Assembly: GCF_019320115.1 (NCBI RefSeq)
Contig: NC_089598.1
Location: forward strand, 27,137,491-27,201,490
Direction: 5' to 3'
DNA from: Miscanthus floridulus
Lineage: Eukaryota; Streptophyta; Magnoliopsida; Poales; Poaceae
Length of the DNA stretch: 64,000 bases
Position 1 is the stretch's first letter. Each line of letters begins with the position of its first letter. The notes below the pieces were generated by a model. That model saw only the letters and a list, made by a program, of their open reading frames with translations, had not been told where the DNA came from and did not search any database. The translations under genes were made by a program, and so were the position numbers. Shown here in pieces: positions 54,841 to 64,000 of this stretch.

Positions 54841-56246
54841 TAAAGGAACCGTGACGCCTAAGAGGAGGGTGAATTAGGTAACTTAAAAACTTCAACTCTA
54901 AAACTATGGCCACTTTTTCTAACTCTAGCAAAACATATGCAATAGATGAACTATCTAAATGTGCAACTATGATTTTGCTAGTGAGTTGCTATCTCTACCG
55001 CAAAACAAGTAATGTAAACAACGCAAATGCGGAAGCTAAAGAGTAAGGTAGAGATATGCAAACTCCCGTCAACGACTCCGGTATTTTTACCGAGATATCG
55101 AGAAGCGCACAAGCTTCCCCCTAAAACTCGTTGGAGCCCCTTGCAAGGAATCCCTCATAAGGGCCAAGCTCCCGGTCGGGTAACTCCGTGGATAGCCTCG
55201 GGCCTTCCCCATGCGCAAGTGGATCTCCGACGTGTCTTCCGGCAAGCCTCTCCCGGATGCTCCCCGCCGTCTTCACTATCAAGTTTCCGACCGAAACGCC
55301 GTGGGCCTTGTTCCCTCCGGTACATGGTGGCGGCCACACTACAAACTCGGTTGGTGTGATCTCGCAAGACTTCAAGCCCCTCCGATATACAACACTTGTG
55401 CTCGCAAGCACAGGGTAGCAGGAGGTATGCAAACCTCACTAAACACTAGGTCTAAACCTAGAGCAAACGCATAAGCGGTGGTCTAATCAACTTAAGCACT
55501 TCGTAAAGTACTTACGCTAATCACCTGATGAATCACTAAGCACTATACAAGCGGAGATCACTAGAATGGTGTATCAACATCCTTGATATGTTTCCTCAGC
55601 TCCACCACCCTCAAATGGCCGGTTGGGGGGTCTATTTATAAGCTCTACTGAGAAAGTAGCCGTTGGGATCGAACTCCCGCAATTCTGCTACTAATCGGAC
55701 GCTGAATTGTCCTGACCGGACGCGTTCGGTCGTCCCGACTGTTGAGCCGACAATATGTTGATCGGACGCTGGCCAGCGTCCGGTCGTCTGCCACCGAACG
55801 CGTCCGGTCGCAGATTTGCCGCTCTGGAACCTTACTGTACTCGATCGGACGCTGATGTCCTGCGTCCGATCGGTTGCCGCCAGCGTCCGGTCCACTGTCC
55901 GGTCGCCTGTCTACCAAGCCACTTGCCCAGCGTCTGGTCGCTTGTCCAGCGTCCGGTCCAGCATCCGGTCACCACAGTGGGCTCATTTCTTCGCGATCTT
56001 GCATACGGCTTGGTTCCAATCTTTATGCTTGGACTTTGCTTAATCTCTTGGGTCTTCTCTTGTGCTCCTAAGGTCTTGCTTGAGGTGTTGATCATCGGAT
56101 CATCACGTCGCCTTTGTCCAAGTTACGTCTTGCACCCTATTGAACTACAAAACAAACACTTGCAAATTCATTAGTCCAATTTGGTTGTGTTAGTCATCAA
56201 ACACCAAAATCCAAAGTAAATGGACCTAGGGTCCATTTTCCTTACA
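54841..56246 (-). repeat. LTR (5' LTR of gag-only copy 2)
   Basis: 1406 bp; TATA box on the minus strand at 55633-55640; GCGTCCGG motif cluster at 55690-55980 with two more motif units than its partner. Confidence 0.93.
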
Positions 56247-56377
56247 CCCTCGCATGGGCGCACGAAATGCAAGCGCAGGTGGGTGACGTCCGAGCGGCAC
56301 AGGCCCTCACGTGGACGTTCGAAATGAGGCGTGAGAACGGACCGTAACCGCGGGCGCCTGACCCTTTTTTTCATGTA

Positions 56378-56631
56378 CTCTCTCTGTCTAAAAAAGAGTC
56401 ATTATCGCTTCCAAAAAGTCAACAATTTTTAACTTTGACCAAATATATTTTACAAAATATTAATATTTGTGGTACATTATTAGTACCGTTAGTTAGATCG
56501 TTGAATATACTTTCATAATAAACTTATTTGAAGACATAAATGTTGCACTTATTTTCTATAAAACTAGTCAAAGTTGAAAAAGATTGACCAACACGATTCC
56601 CATAACGACTCTTTTTTAAGGACGGAGAGGG
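56378..56631. mobile_element. Stowaway MITE, 254 bp
   Basis: TA duplication at 56376-56377 and 56632-56633; ends ctctctctgtctaaaaaaga and the inverse tcttttttaaggacggagag. AT-rich interior with gtcaa...ttgac inverted parts. A textbook grass Stowaway. Confidence 0.9.
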
Positions 56632-56652
56632 TATATGCCGAGAACTAGTTAG

Positions 56653-56990
56653 GTGTTTGGTTCCCCGGACTAAACTTTAGTCCCCCGGAGTAAACTTTAG
56701 TCCCTACCATATCGAATGTTTGATACTAATTAGAGATATTAAAAATAGACTAATTATAAAATTAATTACACAGATTGAGATTAATTTATGAGATGAATAT
56801 ATGAAACCTAATTATTCTATGATTCGACAATGTGGTGGTACAGTAAAAAATTTAATGATGGATTAATTAGGCTTAATATATTCGTCTCGCAAATTAGTCT
56901 CGATCTACGCAATTAGTTTTATAATTAGCTCATGTTTAGTTATAATTAATATCCGAACGTCCGACGACAGAACTAAACTTTAGTTGTCAG
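56653..56990. mobile_element. MITE of the gtgtttggttccccggactaaactttagtc type
   Basis: Starts gtgtttggttcc...ctaaactttagtccc and ends with the inverted gaactaaactttagttgtc. It contains the mirror blocks taattaggcttaatat and acctaattattctatga. The common form of this MITE is abundant in grasses; the right end is degraded. Confidence 0.65.
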
Positions 56991-57013
56991 ATCATTCTGC
57001 ACCTGGCCGGCCA

Positions 57014-57257
57014 GGGCCCAGTTTAGATGGCAAAAAATTTGGCAAAACGACACTCTAGTATTTTCGTTATTATTTGTCAATTAGTGTCTAATCATAGTCT
57101 AATTAGGCTTAAAAGATTCGTCTCGTGAATTTCGTCTAAACTGTGTAATTAGTTTTATTTTTTATTTACATTTAATGCTTCATGCATGCGTTCAAAGATT
57201 CGATGTGGCGAGGAATCTTAAAAAATTTGGCATTTTGGAGAGGAACTAAACAGGCCC
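57014..57257 (-). mobile_element. MITE of the GGGCCTGTTTAGTTCC type, copy 1
   Basis: Ends gggcccagtttagatgg and ggaactaaacaggcccc; interior shares aagattcgtctcgtg, gtgtaattagttttat and catgcatgcgtt with the inverted copy at 58447-58690. Confidence 0.82.
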
Positions 57258-57572
57258 CAGGCCCAAGTAACTAGTTCAGGCATCCGATTCAGCCAAAAAT
57301 ATCCAATCACGCCCGAATTTCCATTGCTGACTCGCCTCAGCTTGCGCGAGACCGCGTCGTGCCGTGGCCCGTGGTGATTGGCCGTGTTCAGTTCCTTCCG
57401 CTCGAAGAGAAGAGGAAAAAAAAAAAAACTCGTTCCCCGGTCCGCGCTCGGCTGCCGTGAATCCCACCTCCCAGTTTCCCAGAGCAAGCGAGCGGGGCAG
57501 CGCTCCAGGATCGGAGGCCGAGACGCCATCAATCAGCAACTGCACGCGCGCGGCCTGCCGCAGGAGGAGGAG

Positions 57573-57892
57573 ATGGGCCTGTGCTCGTGCTGCTGCCGGT
57601 GCCGGTGCCTGGAGCTGCTGTTCTCGGTCCTCCTCCCGCCCCTCGGCGTCTGCCTCCGCCACGGCTGCTGCTCCGTGAGTCCCCCTCCCTCCTCTTCCTG
57701 ATCCCTTCCCTCCTTGCTCTGCGCTTACAGCCCCGTTGCTCGGTTTGCCTTTCCCGGCACAGCGTGCTGCTCACCATCCTCGGCTACCTCCCCGGCGTCC
57801 TTTACGCCGTCTACGTCATCTGCTCCGTCGATCCCCACCGCCACCGCCACCGCGACCCCGACGACGACGACGACGACGTCTACGTCGCCTGA
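57573..57892 (+). CDS. Pmp3/UPF0057 (RCI2/LTI6-like) small membrane protein
   Basis: Exon 1 (57573-57674) encodes MGLCSCCCRCRCLELLFSVL and LPPLGVCLRHGCCS, the first half of the Pmp3 fold with a Cys-rich start and a hydrophobic helix. A gtgagt donor follows. Exon 2 carries the second helix, VLLTILGYLPGVLYAVYVIC, and an Arg/His then Asp-rich tail ending VYVA at the TGA 57890-57892. Acceptor choice is unclear: ttacag at 57730 keeps frame (87 residues, but adds 11 odd residues and needs a 56-bp intron); cggcacag at 57762 gives a better junction but shifts frame. Proteins of this family are small two-helix plasma-membrane proteolipids linked to cold and salt response. Either the short intron is used or this copy has an indel. 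Confidence 0.78.
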
Positions 57893-57961
57893 CCGATGAA
57901 CGGATCCCCGCGGTGCTCTGGTCCGTGCCTCTGCTGTGCGCATCCCTGTGTTGGGTTATTA

Positions 57962-58313
57962 GGCTGTCCGCACCGGGCAGCGCTAAAGCTGCCGTTACGC
58001 TACCGGTAGCGTGAACGCGGTGCGCACCGCGCGCCTGTAAACGGTCCGGGAGCGTACCGGCTGCACAGGAGACCGCGCGTGCGAGAGCAGCCCGCTAAAC
58101 ATTGTAGCGCCACTGTAGCATCGAGAGAGAGTGTGCTGTGGAGAGAGAAAGAGAGAGGAAGGGAAATAAAATACAGAGTAGTTGGTATAAAGTATGGGAT
58201 AGAGAAAACATGTGTGTGAAAGAAATGAGTATAGAGTAGAGAATCTCGATGATGATTAGGATAGAATATTCCTTTTAAGAGATGAAAATAGAGGTCGACG
58301 AATGCGGATAGCC
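57962..58313. mobile_element. Tourist/PIF-Harbinger-like MITE, 352 bp
   Basis: Ends GGCTGTCCGCA and TGCGGATAGCC, flanked by TTA at 57959-57961 and 58314-58316, the 3-bp duplication of PIF/Harbinger elements. Interior has agcgctaaag, gtagcgccactgtagca and a GA-rich tract. It lies just downstream of the Pmp3-like gene. Confidence 0.75.
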
Positions 58314-58446
58314 TTAGCAGACTAAATCCGTCCTGTGCCCTGTAAATTCATGTTTCCAATCTAACAATCTGGACGAATTCACTCCATAAAGATCTGGTGT
58401 TGTGGGATCTGTGCAGTTAATTGGGGTTACTTTGCTACCATGTTCA

Positions 58447-58690
58447 GGGCCTGTTTAGTTCCCCTCAAAAACGTCAAATTTTTCAAGATTCTCCGTCACA
58501 TCGAATCTTTGGACGCATGCATAAAGCATTAAATATAAATAAAAAATAAAACTAATTACACAGTTTAGACAAAATCCACGAGACGAATCTTTTAAGCCTA
58601 ATTAGACTATGATTAGATACTATTTGTCAAATAACAACGAAAATGCTACCGTAGTATTTCGCCAAAAAATTCGGCATCCAAACGGTACCT
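58447..58690 (+). mobile_element. MITE of the GGGCCTGTTTAGTTCC type, copy 2 (inverted)
   Basis: Starts gggcctgtttagttcccctc; interior gacgcatgcataaagcatta, cgagacgaatcttttaag and aattagactatgatta mirrors 57014-57257. The right end is eroded near aaacggtacc. Confidence 0.8.
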
Positions 58691-59201
58691 CAGTTTTGCT
58701 TGTGAATGAAACTGCAGATGGTTATTAATCCCCTACATTTTCCCTCGTTGCCAGTTGAGATCAATTTGAGAATTGAGACAGCTTAGTGCTTTGTATGTCG
58801 ATCCATCCTGGCGGTGCCTCACTTGTAGTGCGCAATCAAGCACCATGCCACTAGAATTGAAAATACCTACTCCTTACCAAAACAAAACAGCCATGAGAAC
58901 TGAAAAGCAATCAATGAAGTAAGGTTTTCATGAACTGCACTTATTTAGAAACAATTTCTGTGATCCATTTCCCTGTTAGTACCAGAACATGGAATTTCAA
59001 CAGCTAGGGGATCACCATATATTCAATGGTTCGAATAGAGGGTCAGAGCCTCTGTTAGCCATATTAGCTAGTGGTGTCATTTTGGAGTTGTTCTTACGAG
59101 CTCATTGGTTGGTGGTAAATCTAATGTCTAGGAAGTAAGTTCTAACTCTAAAAAAAGTAAAAAGGCCTAGCATAACATAGTAGGAAACCATGCTCCAATA
59201 A
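58691..59201. other. Intergenic DNA and 3' UTR of the ABC transporter gene
   Basis: No gene or repeat recognised; the part next to 59201 is the minus-strand 3' UTR. Confidence 0.5.
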
Positions 59202-62200
59202 TCACATCTGAGATGCCTTGGCATACTGAGCGAATCTTGAGAGTCTGTGATTCATAAGGGCTTCTGGGTTTCCTTCTTCAACCTAAAGTGGAGCGGTATA
59301 GAGTTAGATAACATCCTACACTAATTGGATAATAAGGCATTTGAACAAAAGCATACTCATGACCTGGAGGTCTGTCATTTACCATAGGAATTAAAACGCT
59401 GATCCATTTTTGTTGTCACTTGGTTTAGGACCCTTTTTTTTGTATGTAGTGTTTTTAACAGCGATTTTCAACAAATGTGGCATCCTCATTTGTATTGTTA
59501 TGATCGTATCATTCTTGCGAAATGTTATTGTGGTACATATGTTCTGAGTTCATTCCCATATTCCTCTTTGGTTTTTGCAATGGTACTTCAAAATGTTGAT
59601 CCTAGTAGCACAACTTACCAGTTTTCCTTGATCAAGAACTAGAATATTGTCCATCTTCATCACTGTTGAAATACGATGTGCTATGGTGAGAACAGTCATG
59701 CCTTTGCATTCAGTAGAAATTGTATTTTGCAACAGGAAGGCTGTTTGGTTGTCAACATTGGCTGTGCACTCATCTAGACAAAGCACCTGCAGAATCATTA
59801 TAATTACATGCATCACTTATTTGATCATCTCTGACTGAGATTTTTAACTCATCATTAAAACCGATAGAATTAACCAGATGGTTTTGATTAGGCTTTTACA
59901 CAATTGTGTATCTGCTATAAGCAATACTGCAATGATATGGTAGCCTGTACCTTGGACGATTTTAGGATGGCACGGGCAAGGCATAGGAGCTGTCGCTGCC
60001 CTACTGAAAAAGATGCACCGCTTTCTTTCACATGGATGTCGAGTCCACCTATTGATTCTACCTCTCCCTTCATATGGCAGTTTTCAAGAACTTCCCATAT
60101 CCTGAGATCTGTTGTTGTATTGAAAGGATCCAGGTTTTCCCTGTCACGTATATTCAAGATTAAAATATTGAATATTGAACATTGATTTTTGTTTATTCCC
60201 TAATCAGTGCAAGCATGAAAATAGTCAGCATGGAAACAGTGAAAAGCCAGCCTGAAAACTGTGAAAATGAGCACTCAGTAGTTACCTCAAAGACCCATCA
60301 AACAAAAAGGGGCTCTGTGGAACTACTGCAAAATGTCCACGGAGTTCTCGGACGGCAACTTTAGCCAAATCAATGCCATCTACTAAGATGCGACCGTTGC
60401 AAATTGGAACTAAGCGGAAAAGTGCATTCAGTATACTTGATTTGCCTGCTCCAGTCCTTCCTATTATTCCAACCTAAAAGCCAGAGCAGACATCAGGATA
60501 GCTTCGCAAATCAAAATGAGTCAGTGGAAGTCTTGGAAGCATTATACCTGCATGCCTGATGCAATAAGGAACGAAACGTCACTTAAAGCAGGTGGTAGCT
60601 CTGGCTTGTACTTTAGTGTTACATGTTCAAACTCAATCTTCCCTTCCGTTGGCCAGTTTCTCGGTGGAGGTTCTGATCCCTGGAGTTCTTCTTGAGGTAT
60701 GCCAATGTACTGCAAGCATCATCAAGCTATTAAAGGTAGAGAGATGCTTGATGAATAAGGATAAAAGTGATTCTTCGGGTTACCTCATCAACCCTTTCCA
60801 CGGAGATCATTTCCTTTTCTGTTTCTGTAAAGGTGGTTAAGAAGCCATTCAGCAACGATACTACAGGTGCTGCATATGATAAAGCCAGGCCCACCTGCAG
60901 TAGATTTTTTAATATGATTAATATCTAGTACTTTGAACAGAACTATATTTACAATTTCCATCGAGATGGAAATGCCGAAGTACAAGGTCAGCAATTGTGT
61001 CCAATAAAACTTACCAGTCCAGGTGTCGCTAAGTTGACAAGAGAACTGCTTTGGAAGCTGATAGTGGCCATCATGGCGATAAACAGAATGATAAAACCTG
61101 CCAACAACTGAACAGTTTGCTCGTCACTGCAGTGCCTGATTATAGGCCTTACTGATGGATAAAAGTAACTAATTCCATGTACATGATGATTTTATTATAG
61201 CAGGACAAAAAAAATATGTACCTGGAGTCTCAGCGAGAGCCACAAACTAGCAATGAGCTCAGAGTAGGATGTTTTCTGATATAGTGTCACATGTTGGATG
61301 AATCTTTCCAAGAAGAACCCCTGTGTAGTGTACTGTCAATATCTTGAACAAACCACACAAGCACTAGCACTAGTGCCTTTGATATGTGATGCTTTTGAGT
61401 TCAAAAGGAAAGTTATGATGTTTTAACATCCTTCTGAATTTGTCTAAATGCAACTAGAATGCTTCCTTCTGCCCTGGGAAGAAAAAAGAAACATACTTCA
61501 TTCTGGAAAGCTCTTATTGTTGATGAACCATCAAGTGTCTCTGTGAAAGATGAATAGATTGGTGAACGAGCAACGCTATCAAGTCGCCGTACTTCACGTG
61601 AGGTAGACCTGTAATAGAACTGTACAAAGCATTAGTTTCTTTCTTCATAAGATACAGCATAGATATAATACCATGATGCACTGTGTTAACTAAGAGAAAA
61701 AGAGTATTAACTGTTACACACTGTTGTATTAAAGTATGGATTTTATATAGTCTATAAAGGCTCAGATAAATGAGTTAAGCATCAATACAGAAATAAATGA
61801 GTGAAATTGGTACCTGCAGCTTCCTATAGATAAGCCAGAGTGGAAGTAAGATGAGTAAGAAGGAAACCTGCAGACCAAACATTCATGAAATACAAGAAAC
61901 ATGGTTTAGTTTCTTTTCTGAAGTACAACTGTACAAGGCTGGCCCTAAACTATTGTTTACATAATTTACCTGTGAATAAGACAAAACAACCAGAGTGCCG
62001 AGTAAGCTAAAGAAGTTGGCCACAAATATATTGAGGATGAAAGGAAGAGAATCATCAACGGTGTAGAGGTCTGACGATAATCTGAAAGTTCGTAAAGCGT
62101 CAAGACCATGGGGCGTTTCAACCTTTCGAAGCTTACTAAAAAATAGAGGTGATCTGATGAATAAGATACCAAACCTGTTTAGGATCCGACCACTGGGATT

Positions 62201-63939
62201 TTGGTCAAAGAAACAGATCGGGGCACTGATGATATTTTCAAGAAGAGATGCATGAATATGGATTGCTGCATGGAGGCCACCGAATGCAAAAGAAAATGCC
62301 CTTCCCAAAGTGAAAAGAGAATTGATGATGCCAAACATAGCAAGGATAATCTGCACAGGCAAATTTTTGAATCAGCATAAATGTGCTGAAAATATTTCTT
62401 TGTGAACAACTGAACACCAAATTCAACATACTGATTATTATGGTTCATGTTTACTTAGTAGAAAGTACTCTTACCAGATAAAATCTTGTGTTGTTGGTAC
62501 CTGTGCTGGTATCAACCCAGTAAGTTAACCAAAGATCATTGCCGTTACGAGATGCTTGCATTAAGAATGCACTTAGGAATATTAAAACAACAGCTGACCA
62601 CCCCGCAAATGCTGCATATTTTCTGTAAAAAAAAGAACCATTGTGAATAATAGATCACACAAGACTGAAATATTTTTATCATTCTATTGTATAGCGCACT
62701 CCAGTTCACAAAATAACTCACTTGTAGACACCGAGCTCAACCTTGCCTTGTTTCCTTGCCTCTTCTTCTACCTGATCTGTTGTCTCCTCATAAGAAACCA
62801 CTAAATCTTCAAGTATATCATCAGTTTTCAGTTCACATGTTACCATTGGTGTTTTATCTTTCACAGAAGCTGCATATGAGGTAGGACTCGAATTATCTGG
62901 CTTAGAGATTCTTGAATATGGAGTTGCCAAGAAAGATTCCAGTGTCCCGAACCACTTAATGAGCCCATTAGCCATGACTACAATCATATCTGCAGCAGCA
63001 ATGGCCTGGGAAACAGAAAAGGAAACGAAAAGAAAATTGCATTGTTCTTTCAGCATCACTCCGCTTATTCCATGCATACAGCCTAGTAGTATGAGATATA
63101 ACCTTAAATATTATTCATACATTTAATACCAATGTGGTGCAGTTAGTTTGGATATGATTCAATGAATATTACCTGAAGATTGTGCGTGCTTAGTAATCTT
63201 GTTTTCTGCATTAATTGGTGCCCCATAACAGCCTTTTCCAGGATCCACGAAGCAACTTGGGAGTCAACTGCGCTAAGGATGTCATCAAACAAGTATACAT
63301 CAGAATTGTGGTATAAAGCCCTGCAAGTGTATGATCATAATGTTAGCTAGCGAGCTTAAGAAGGATGAAAGTCCACAAAGTTGTCAAAAACATGACCTTG
63401 CCAATGCCAGACGAGCTCTCTGTCCACCAGATAAGTTGGTGCCTTTCTCTCCAATATGTGACATATCTCCTCTGGCCATTGCCGATATGTCAACACGAAG
63501 CGCACATGCCTCTATTACTTCTTCGTATCTGCATTAATTTTGTGATGCGGAATGCTAATTAAAAGGGAAGCAATAAATTCTATGGTGTATGAGCATCTCC
63601 AATGGTTCATGTTAGCTGCTCTAATGTCATGCAAGGACCTAACAAAACAAATTTGTGATAACATCTGTCAGAGACATAAATAAACTACCTCCTCGGATCA
63701 AATTCTTTCCCAAGCAAAATATTATCTCGTAAAGAGCCAGATAAGATCCATGGTACCTACAGAACACCGGTTCCATTTTTAGTCTCGAGACATTTCAAAT
63801 GCAAGTCTTAAGCAATTTCCAGGTCATAAAGTGCTACCTGTGGTACATAGGCAATTGAACCACAGGAGCTAATAGAACCACCGATGACATGAGTCTCTCC
63901 AATGACTGTGTTCAACAAAGATGATTTACCAGAACCAAC
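59202..63939 (-). CDS. ABC transporter subfamily C (ABCC13/MRP11-like), C-terminal 806 codons, 5' end outside window
   Basis: Eighteen minus-strand exons with consensus splice sites: 63939-63838, 63756-63689, 63528-63397, 63320-63173, 63005-62722, 62622-62475, 62350-62175, 62081-61970, 61867-61814, 61608-61497, 61320-61222, 61097-61015, 60894-60784, 60709-60548, 60473-60286, 60140-59951, 59786-59619, 59282-59202; total 2418 nt, frame unbroken. Domains: NBD1 (Walker [11 protein letters not shown], signature [14 protein letters not shown], Walker [14 protein letters not shown]), linker, TMD2 ([35 protein letters not shown]), NBD2 (Walker [11 protein letters not shown], signature [13 protein letters not shown], Walker [14 protein letters not shown]-loop IAHRIST), stop after AKASQM. 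The family exports conjugates or organic anions across membranes; the ABCC13 assignment rests on NBD2 wording from memory. The substrate is not inferable. Confidence 0.93.
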
Positions 63940-64000
63940 CTGATAGACATAAAATTTCCTCAATTCAGAGAAAAATATAAATAGCATCAGATTAGATGAT

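Larger units (their letters stand above)
49798..56246 (-). mobile_element. Gag-only sirevirus-like LTR retrotransposon, copy 2 (minus strand)
   Basis: LTRs at 49798-51167 (1370 bp) and 54841-56246 (1406 bp) start T(G/A)AAGGAACCGTGACGCC and end TTTTCCTTACA; target duplication CCCTC at 49793-49797 and 56247-56251. Same order as copy 1: LTR, TGGTATCAGAG primer site, gag ending KKVWIPKGK-stop, polypurine-motif region, LTR. No pol. The insertion lies in the GC-rich sequence that follows the tgttgcaag repeat tract. Confidence 0.93.

Overview
The window is nuclear DNA of a grass. Evidence: monocot-style GC-rich coding regions next to AT-rich introns, Stowaway/Tourist-type MITEs, CACTA, MULE and hAT DNA transposons, sirevirus-type Ty1/copia elements and a Tat-lineage Ty3/gypsy element with an antisense gene. 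The mix suggests a panicoid grass, perhaps Andropogoneae (sugarcane, Miscanthus or sorghum relatives); that is inference, with no database support. About 56 kb is transposons; host genes are confined to the last ~18 kb.

Layout. 1-1.7 kb: 3' end of a gypsy element (integrase). 1.7-4.24 kb: remnant CACTA transposon ending in CTGTAGTG, inserted in a LINE-type zf-RVT/RNase H pseudogene (4.24-5.14 kb). 5.4-15.8 kb: a Mutator-like element with ~165-bp inverted ends carrying a decayed FAR1-like transposase, split by a gag-only LTR retrotransposon (7492-14036, TSD CAAAC). 16.0-41.9 kb: a sirevirus-type copia element on the minus strand, its integrase split by a 15.6-kb Tat-type gypsy element (21327-36921, TSD CTTCC). 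41.9-44.4 kb: a mosaic of gene fragments (an unidentified membrane-like protein, and plastid-type pyruvate kinase with introns) and MITEs. 44.8-46.0 kb: a non-autonomous hAT element (TSD GCCCGGGG) just upstream of an intact PPR gene (46201-47385). 48.5-49.8 kb: two captured pieces resembling a class II LOB-domain gene. 49.8-56.2 kb: a second gag-only element of the same family (TSD CCCTC). 56.4-58.7 kb: MITEs around a small Pmp3/UPF0057-like gene. 59.2-64.0 kb: 3' two thirds of an ABCC13-like ABC transporter on the minus strand, 18 exons, open at the right edge.

How the parts relate. The three copia-type elements share an initiator-Met-tRNA-type primer site, an array of ctccccct polypurine motifs before the 3' LTR, clusters of the inverted motif CCGGACGC/GCGTCCGG in their LTRs, and related gag C-termini. 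The two gag-only copies stop exactly at the gag/protease boundary and look like a structured non-autonomous sirevirus family that would need pol in trans. Nearly all coding regions of the retroelements carry nonsense or active-site changes of the C-to-T (G-to-A) type, as expected from deamination of methylated cytosine. The apparently functional host genes are the PPR gene, the ABCC13-like gene and probably the Pmp3-like gene.
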